A DNA stretch of 64,000 bases from Arthrobacter sp. zg-Y1110 (GTDB lineage Bacteria > Actinomycetota > Actinomycetes > Actinomycetales > Micrococcaceae). The notes under the pieces were generated by a model, which made no database searches, was not told the origin of the DNA, and saw nothing but the letters and a program-made list of their open reading frames with translations. The stretch spans positions 682,001-746,000 of the forward strand of contig NZ_CP104272.1 in the NCBI RefSeq assembly GCF_025244865.1, read 5' to 3'. Positions 59,734 to 64,000 of the stretch are shown one piece after another. Numbering within the stretch: the stretch's first letter is position 1; every line of letters starts with the position of its first letter. Made by a program: the position numbers and the translations under genes.

Positions 59734-59838
59734 CTGTTTTCCGGCGGGCGTTCAGGATGCGCGTAACGATCGGTCAACTCCTGCTCAGTGACGGCCCAAC
59801 CGTCCTAGACTGGCGCCAAGCCGAGCCAGAAAGCAGCC

Positions 59839-61047
59839 ATGAAACGCCGAATTCCCCAATACTCCGAACTCCGCGATCTCGTCCAGTTTCGATCCTTCGA
59901 CCTGGACCGCCGGCGCGCCCGCCTGGCCAAGGCCACCAACATTTGGGAACTGCGGGACATCGCCAAGCGGCGGATCCCGGCCGCAGCCTTCGACTACGTG
60001 GACGGCGGCTCGTTCGGCGAGCAGACCCTGCAGCGCAACCGCGCGGCCTTCAACAACATCGAATTCGTGCCGCATGTGCTGCGCGATGTGACCAGCGTGG
60101 ACCTGAGCACCAAGATCGCCGGCACCGAGTCCGCCATGCCCGTCGGCATCGGGCCCACCGGGCTGACGCGGCTGATGCACACCGAAGGGGAGGTGGGCGG
60201 CGCGCAGGCCGCGGCCGCCTTCGGGGTGCCCTTCTCGCTCTCCACCATGGGCACCGCATCCATCGAGGAATTGGCCGCAACGGTGCCCGACGCCGCCAAA
60301 TGGTTCCAGCTCTACCTCTGGAAGGACCGCGAACGTTCCCGCGAACTGGTGCAGCGGGCCGCCGCGGCGGGATACGGCGCGCTGATCGTCACGGTGGACA
60401 CCCCGGTGGCGGGCGCCAGACTGCGCGACACCCGCAACGGCATGACCATGCCGCCCACCCTGACCGCCAAAACCATTCTGGACGCCTCCTACCGGCCCGA
60501 GTGGTGGTTCAACTTCCTCACCACCAAACCGCTGGGCTTCGCCAACTTCGAGGGTGAACGGGTCTCCCTCGCGGAAACCGTGAACACCATGTTCGAACCC
60601 TCGCTGAACTTCACCGACTTGGACTGGCTGCGCGAAACGTGGCCGGGCAAGCTCATCGTCAAGGGCATCCAAACGCCCGACGACGCCGTCGAGGTCCTTG
60701 CCTGCGGCGCGGACGCCCTGGTGGTCTCCAACCACGGCGGACGGCAGCTAGACCGTGCCCCGGTGCCGCTGCGGATCCTGCCGTCCATCCGTGCCGCCGT
60801 CGGACCCGAGGCGGAGATCATCCTGGACTCGGGCATCATGTCCGGCGGCGACATTGTGGCGGCGCTTGCTGCCGGCGCGGACTTCACGCTGATCGGTCGG
60901 GCCTACCTGTACGGGCTGATGGCCGGTGGCAGGCAGGGCGCCGAACGCACGCTGGAGCTGCTGCGCACGGAAATGACCCTGGTGATGCAGCTGCTCGGCG
61001 TCACGAGCGTGGCCGAGCTGCGTCCGGAGCACATCCGCAGCGTCTGA
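59839..61047 (+). CDS. lldD: L-lactate dehydrogenase (quinone-type, FMN-dependent)
   Basis: A 402-residue FMN alpha-hydroxy-acid dehydrogenase. The N-terminus (NIWELRDIAKRRIPAAAFDYVDGGS) and the blocks PTGLTRLMHTEGEVGGA, WFQLYLWKDRERS and TVDTPVAGARLRDTRNGM match mycobacterial LldD2 closely. The active-site histidine and the substrate-binding arginine are in SNHGGRQLD (about 296-304), with K273 (LIVKGIQTP) for FMN. It oxidises L-lactate to pyruvate and passes electrons to the membrane. It has its own promoter region after a terminator. The MFS gene downstream is convergent. Confidence 0.9.
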   Translation: MKRRIPQYSELRDLVQFRSFDLDRRRARLAKATNIWELRDIAKRRIPAAAFDYVDGGSFGEQTLQRNRAAFNNIEFVPHVLRDVTSVDLSTKIAGTESAMPVGIGPTGLTRLMHTEGEVGGAQAAAAFGVPFSLSTMGTASIEELAATVPDAAKWFQLYLWKDRERSRELVQRAAAAGYGALIVTVDTPVAGARLRDTRNGMTMPPTLTAKTILDASYRPEWWFNFLTTKPLGFANFEGERVSLAETVNTMFEPSLNFTDLDWLRETWPGKLIVKGIQTPDDAVEVLACGADALVVSNHGGRQLDRAPVPLRILPSIRAAVGPEAEIILDSGIMSGGDIVAALAAGADFTLIGRAYLYGLMAGGRQGAERTLELLRTEMTLVMQLLGVTSVAELRPEHIRSV

Positions 61048-61117
61048 CCCTGCCGGCCGGGGACGGTTCGGCTCCGGGGCTGCATGGCGGGATGCAACCC
61101 CGGGCGACCGCCCTCGA

Positions 61118-62401
61118 TCAGGACGTGGCCTCGGAGCGGGCTGTCCGGAGTCCGTCGTCTTCCGACCTGCCGAGGTTTCGGGTGCGGACAATGGCCCCGG
61201 CGGCGCTGACGCCGCACGCCGCCGCGGACACGGCAAAGGCCAGTCCGAATCCGGACACTTCAATGAGGGCACCGGTCAGGGCTGCCCCGGCGGCCTGCCC
61301 CAGGATGAGGCTGATGAACAGGGCCGATGTGCCGGCGGCACTGCTGCTCGCCGTGGCGGTGGCCCAAATAATAAGGACCGACGTCGCGGCGGTGTAGGCC
61401 AGCCCGAACAGTGCGGCCGTGGCGAAGGAGATCCCGGTGCTCCCCGGTGCGAGTGCCATAACACCGGTGGCCGCCGCCGTGGCCAGCACCGTAACCGGCC
61501 AAGTGAGGCGGATCGAGTGCCGTGCCAGCCAGGGGGCGGTCAGGACTGCGGCGGCGCCGCCGACACCAAGGGCAATCCAGGCTCCGGCAGACAGTGCGAC
61601 GGGCATGCCGCCCTGATCCTCGAGCAGGGTGCGTCCGTAGACCCAAACAGCGGCGCAGCCGATGCCGTAGATGAAGGCGGCAGCGAGCGGCCATTTCAAC
61701 GCGCCCAGGCCCAGCCCCCGCTGCCGGCTTTCGCCGCGCTGGTGGCGCCCGCCGTCGTCGTTCCCGCCCGCGCCTGCTGTGCCGCCCGCGCCTCCTGTGC
61801 CGCCCGTTCCTCCTGCACTCCCGCGGCCGCGCGAGACGTCTCCCAGGAGCACCCCGACCATGCCCGCCACCGCGATCACCGCAATCAGCACCCATGCCAG
61901 CCGCCACGAGGATCCCAGCAGCAGGGCCAGCAAACCGGCCGCGACCACCCCGAAGCCGGTTCCGGAGTTCACCACCGACTGCCGCCTCGCCGCCCGGAAC
62001 GGCTTCGTGTTGCGCTGCACCAGTTCCACCAGGGCAGGGGAGGCGAACCCCGCACCCATCCCGGCCAGCAGCACGGCCGCGGCAAAGAACCCCGTGGACG
62101 TCGCCGCGGCGATACCGGCCGAGCCGAGTGCCGCCGTAGAACCGGCCAGAATCGTCATCAGCCGCGGACGCCGCGGCGCGTAGGCGAACCCCAGCCCGGC
62201 CGACACGCAGTAGATCACCGAGGCACCGGAGGAGAGCAGTCCGCCGACGGCCGGAGTCAGCTTAAACGAGGCGGAAAAGGCGGGCAGGAACAGGCCGTAG
62301 CCCAGCCGCGCCAGGCCGTAGGTCGCGGCGATAAGTGTCACCGCGGCGACCGCGAAGAGCGGGCCGGCGGTCGGAGCGGAAGGCTGTAACGGTCGTTTCA
62401 T
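61118..62401 (-). CDS. MFS transporter under TetR control
   Basis: A 427-residue transporter with twelve hydrophobic segments. The first helix leads into YGLARLGYGLFLPAF, and helix 2 contains GLLSSGASVIYCVSAGLGFAYAPRRPR, the usual loop 2-3 region. The central cytoplasmic loop is long and Gly/Thr-rich (GGTGGTGGAGGTAGAGG), an oddity probably caused by repeat expansion. The start is ATG 62401; the frame continues to 62449 but that region carries the shared operator. It is divergent from a TetR gene, a standard arrangement for a drug or metabolite exporter that the TetR protein represses. Confidence 0.85.
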   Translation of the reverse strand: MKRPLQPSAPTAGPLFAVAAVTLIAATYGLARLGYGLFLPAFSASFKLTPAVGGLLSSGASVIYCVSAGLGFAYAPRRPRLMTILAGSTAALGSAGIAAATSTGFFAAAVLLAGMGAGFASPALVELVQRNTKPFRAARRQSVVNSGTGFGVVAAGLLALLLGSSWRLAWVLIAVIAVAGMVGVLLGDVSRGRGSAGGTGGTGGAGGTAGAGGNDDGGRHQRGESRQRGLGLGALKWPLAAAFIYGIGCAAVWVYGRTLLEDQGGMPVALSAGAWIALGVGGAAAVLTAPWLARHSIRLTWPVTVLATAAATGVMALAPGSTGISFATAALFGLAYTAATSVLIIWATATASSSAAGTSALFISLILGQAAGAALTGALIEVSGFGLAFAVSAAACGVSAAGAIVRTRNLGRSEDDGLRTARSEATS

Positions 62402-62414
62402 TGAAACGTACGTT
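62394..62414. promoter_or_regulatory. TetR-type operator between the divergent MFS and TetR genes
   Basis: CGTTTCA-T-TGAAACG (62394-62408) is a perfect 7-bp inverted repeat, and AACGTACGTT (62405-62414) is a second, overlapping 10-bp palindrome. Both lie within the first 20 bases upstream of the MFS start and just before the TetR start. Confidence 0.65.
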
Positions 62415-62427
62415 ATATGCTGGCCGC

Positions 62428-63018
62428 ATGGTTCTACAACCCAGTGCACGGAACCGGCTGCTCGACGCCGCCGAGGAACTCGCCTTCACGCAGGGCGTCG
62501 CGGCGACACCGGTGGACCGGATCCTGCAGCGCGCCAACGTTGCCCCGGCGACCCTCTACGCGCACTTCGGCAACAAGGAGGGCCTGATTGCGGAGGCGCT
62601 GCGCCGCCGGCTGCAGAACTGGGACGCGGCCTGGCAACGGGAAATCGACGCCGCCGCCACGGACCGGGACCGGCTCCTGGCGGTCTTTCCGGCCCTGACC
62701 AGCTACCGGTCGGGCGCGTCCGCCGCGCGCTGGTGTGCCGCGCTTGGCGTCGCTGCCGAAACCGTTGACCCGGGCCAGCAACTCGCTGAAACCCTGTCGC
62801 AGGATACGCAGCTGCTCACCGACCGCTTCCGCGAACTTGCGGTGCCCGTCGTCGGATCGGACGACGCCGACGCGCTGGCGGCCCACTTACTGCTGATCTT
62901 CACCGGCGTGCTGGGCATGCTGCTCCGCGGGGCCTCGCCGGCAGAAGCGGCGGCCACAGGCCGCGCCACCGCGGGCTTCGTTATCGACGGGTTCGGGTCC
63001 TCCCACCCGGCCCCGTAG
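62428..63018 (+). CDS. TetR family transcriptional regulator
   Basis: A 196-residue repressor. The N-terminal HTH (about 5-50) is clear: ARNRLLDAAEELAFTQGVAATPVDRILQRANVAPATLYAHFGNKEGLIAEAL. The C-terminal helices form the ligand domain. ATG 62428 is used; a TATGCT hexamer at 62416-62421 puts the transcription start at the ATG, so it is a leaderless candidate, and no ribosome site is visible. It is divergent from the MFS gene with shared palindromic sites. Its last 38 bases overlap the convergent hypothetical gene. Confidence 0.9.
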   Translation: MVLQPSARNRLLDAAEELAFTQGVAATPVDRILQRANVAPATLYAHFGNKEGLIAEALRRRLQNWDAAWQREIDAAATDRDRLLAVFPALTSYRSGASAARWCAALGVAAETVDPGQQLAETLSQDTQLLTDRFRELAVPVVGSDDADALAAHLLLIFTGVLGMLLRGASPAEAAATGRATAGFVIDGFGSSHPAP

Positions 63019-63517
63019 TCCCCGACGACGGCCGCGAAGTCCCGGACGACGACGGCGGCGGCCGTTTGCAGGTCGAGGCTTCACCCGGGCTGAGGTACTG
63101 GACGTCGCGGCGGCCGTCCGTGAGGATCCGCAGGTCCTCGTCCAGGTTTCGCCGTAACTCCATCAGCGCGAACTGGTAGCTCCCCGGATCTGCGGCAACA
63201 TCGCGCAGGTAGCGGTTGCTGGCGGCGGACATCCGCATCAATACCTCGGTGGCACCGGATCCGGGTGTGAGATGCGCGAGCGTCTCCATGACGTTTTCGC
63301 GCAGATCTTGCACGGCGGACCGGTGCCGGGCTTCCATCGGTCCGCCCTGTGCCGGCTGCGGATCGATGGGGGCCAGCGTCCGTTTCAGGTGCAGGTAGGT
63401 GACCAGCTCGTTGAGCGCCCGGGACTCGTGCCGCCGGTCCAGGCTCCGCTTGGTTAGCCAGCCTGCACCGAAGCCGATCAGCAGGATGGGCCAGAGAACG
63501 TTCCAGATCCACTCCAT
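62981..63517 (-). CDS. Hypothetical single-pass membrane protein
   Basis: A 178-residue protein. Residues 3-20 (WIWNVLWPILLIGFGAGW) form one membrane helix followed by basic residues (LTKRSLDRRHESR), so the rest is cytoplasmic. The body is helical (ENVMETLAHLTPGSGATEVLMRMSAASNRYL...MELRRNLDEDLRIL). The last 30 residues (PPPSSSGTSRPSSGTTGPGG) are low-complexity and are read through sequence that looks like the convergent TetR gene end, so the true stop region may be degenerate. GGAGG precedes the ATG. Function unknown. Confidence 0.7.
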   Translation of the reverse strand: MEWIWNVLWPILLIGFGAGWLTKRSLDRRHESRALNELVTYLHLKRTLAPIDPQPAQGGPMEARHRSAVQDLRENVMETLAHLTPGSGATEVLMRMSAASNRYLRDVAADPGSYQFALMELRRNLDEDLRILTDGRRDVQYLSPGEASTCKRPPPSSSGTSRPSSGTTGPGGRTRTRR

Positions 63518-63697
63518 CGCAACCTCCAGGGGACGTGCAGAGAGGCTACGGCCCTGTTCGGGCGTCGGCTAGAGAACCGACGTCGGACCGGACTACTTGG
63601 TGTCCGTTCCGTCTGGTAATTGCTCCTCCGCAAGTCCTGTAGCCTTTGGGTCGATGCATTCGCATACATATTCAACTGTCTTGTCCATGGGGGACCT

Positions 63698-64000
63698 ATG
63701 CCTGTTTTGCCCGCCCGCCGCACCGCGTCAACGATGACCCGCCGCACCGCATCTTCCGCCCGCTCCCGGGCGCTCACCCTTGGCGCGCTGGCGCTCAGCA
63801 CCGTCGTCGTCCTGTCCGGTTGCGGCGGCGGCGACGCCGAACCCGCTGCCGCCACTCCGTCGCCGACCAAGACCACCTCGTCACCGACACCAACGCCGAC
63901 GCCGACTGCGACGCAGATCGCCAATAAGGCCTGCAAGACGGCCGGTGCCACCCAGACGCAGAAGCAGGCCGGAACAGCCACCCCCACACCCTCGGCGTCG
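63698..64000 (+). CDS. Lipoprotein, 3' truncated by window
   Basis: The frame is open from ATG 63698 (GGGGGA upstream) to the window edge, 101 codons. A basic N-region with repeated TRRTASSARSRA leads to a hydrophobic segment (LTLGALALSTVVVLSGC) ending in a lipobox. A Thr/Pro linker (SPTKTTSSPTPTPTPTAT) follows, then the beginning of a charged domain (NKACKTAGATQTQKQAG). It is a surface-anchored actinobacterial lipoprotein; the functional domain lies beyond the window. The space 63518-63697 holds no other gene. Confidence 0.8.
   Translation, partial: MPVLPARRTASTMTRRTASSARSRALTLGALALSTVVVLSGCGGGDAEPAAATPSPTKTTSSPTPTPTPTATQIANKACKTAGATQTQKQAGTATPTPSAS

Larger units (their letters stand above)
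59484..59740 (+). ncRNA. Candidate small RNA or short-ORF transcript
   Basis: A predicted transcript of about 255 nt, bounded by the promoter at 59449 and the terminator at 59703-59733. No protein family is recognisable. The only possible small ORF is 59551-59664 (37 codons, MGNLRVFVAGG...), which lacks a ribosome site. The unit lies in the 401-bp gap between the EspR-like gene and lldD; the rest of the gap (59741-59838) is the lldD promoter region. Confidence 0.4.

Overview
The window is GC-rich with dense genes, many GTG starts and frequent ATGA or GTGA stop/start overlaps. Several proteins are of actinobacterial type: an LldD2-like lactate dehydrogenase, an EspR-like regulator, a DUF6545-type membrane protein with ImmA/IrrE, and a HelD-like helicase. 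A chromosomal segment of a Micrococcaceae-type actinobacterium (Arthrobacter-like) fits best. This is an inference from gene content; no rRNA or tRNA gene was seen.

1-15.3 kb is nutrient uptake. It holds the end of an mmsA-mmsB sugar importer, a divergent sugar locus (lipoprotein, Gfo/Idh dehydrogenase and TIM-barrel isomerase on the minus strand; ATPase, permease and ROK regulator on the plus strand), and a LysR-flanked operon of FAD enzyme, SDR and a sulfonate/NMT1-type ABC importer. An SGNH hydrolase follows.

16.5-21.3 kb is a compact NAD/ADP-ribose module. A minus-strand operon encodes ARPP-1, an ADP-ribosylglycohydrolase fused to a dual-specificity-phosphatase domain, and a Macro-like/SIR2 fusion. 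It faces a NrtR-like Nudix regulator across two near-identical 23-bp direct repeats. This is the most coherent candidate for an under-described system.

21.6-47.1 kb is a DNA-processing and defence region. It contains an AddA/AddB-like pair behind an RNase H protein and a sigma-region-4/homing-endonuclease-repeat/zinc-ribbon protein; a HelD-like helicase coupled to a PLD-helicase-DUF3427 protein; a 30-codon leader ORF coupled to a SNF2 helicase; a type III Mod/Res pair; and a convergent DUF262-HNH-RAMA enzyme. The combination recalls DISARM (SNF2 helicase plus adenine methylase) but lacks drmA and drmB.

47.5-51.8 kb holds arcA and arcD, an internally deleted second arcA, a glyoxalase-fold remnant and a hypothetical gene. 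51.9-55.7 kb is a LacI-MFS-amidase catabolic unit with a perfect 18-bp operator. 56.2-59.4 kb groups two PAP2-like membrane proteins, an ImmA/IrrE peptidase, a DUF6545-type membrane protein and an EspR-like regulator. It is followed by a protein-less unit with its own promoter, 20-bp palindrome and terminator. The window ends with lldD, a TetR/MFS pair, a hypothetical membrane-anchored protein and the start of a lipoprotein gene.
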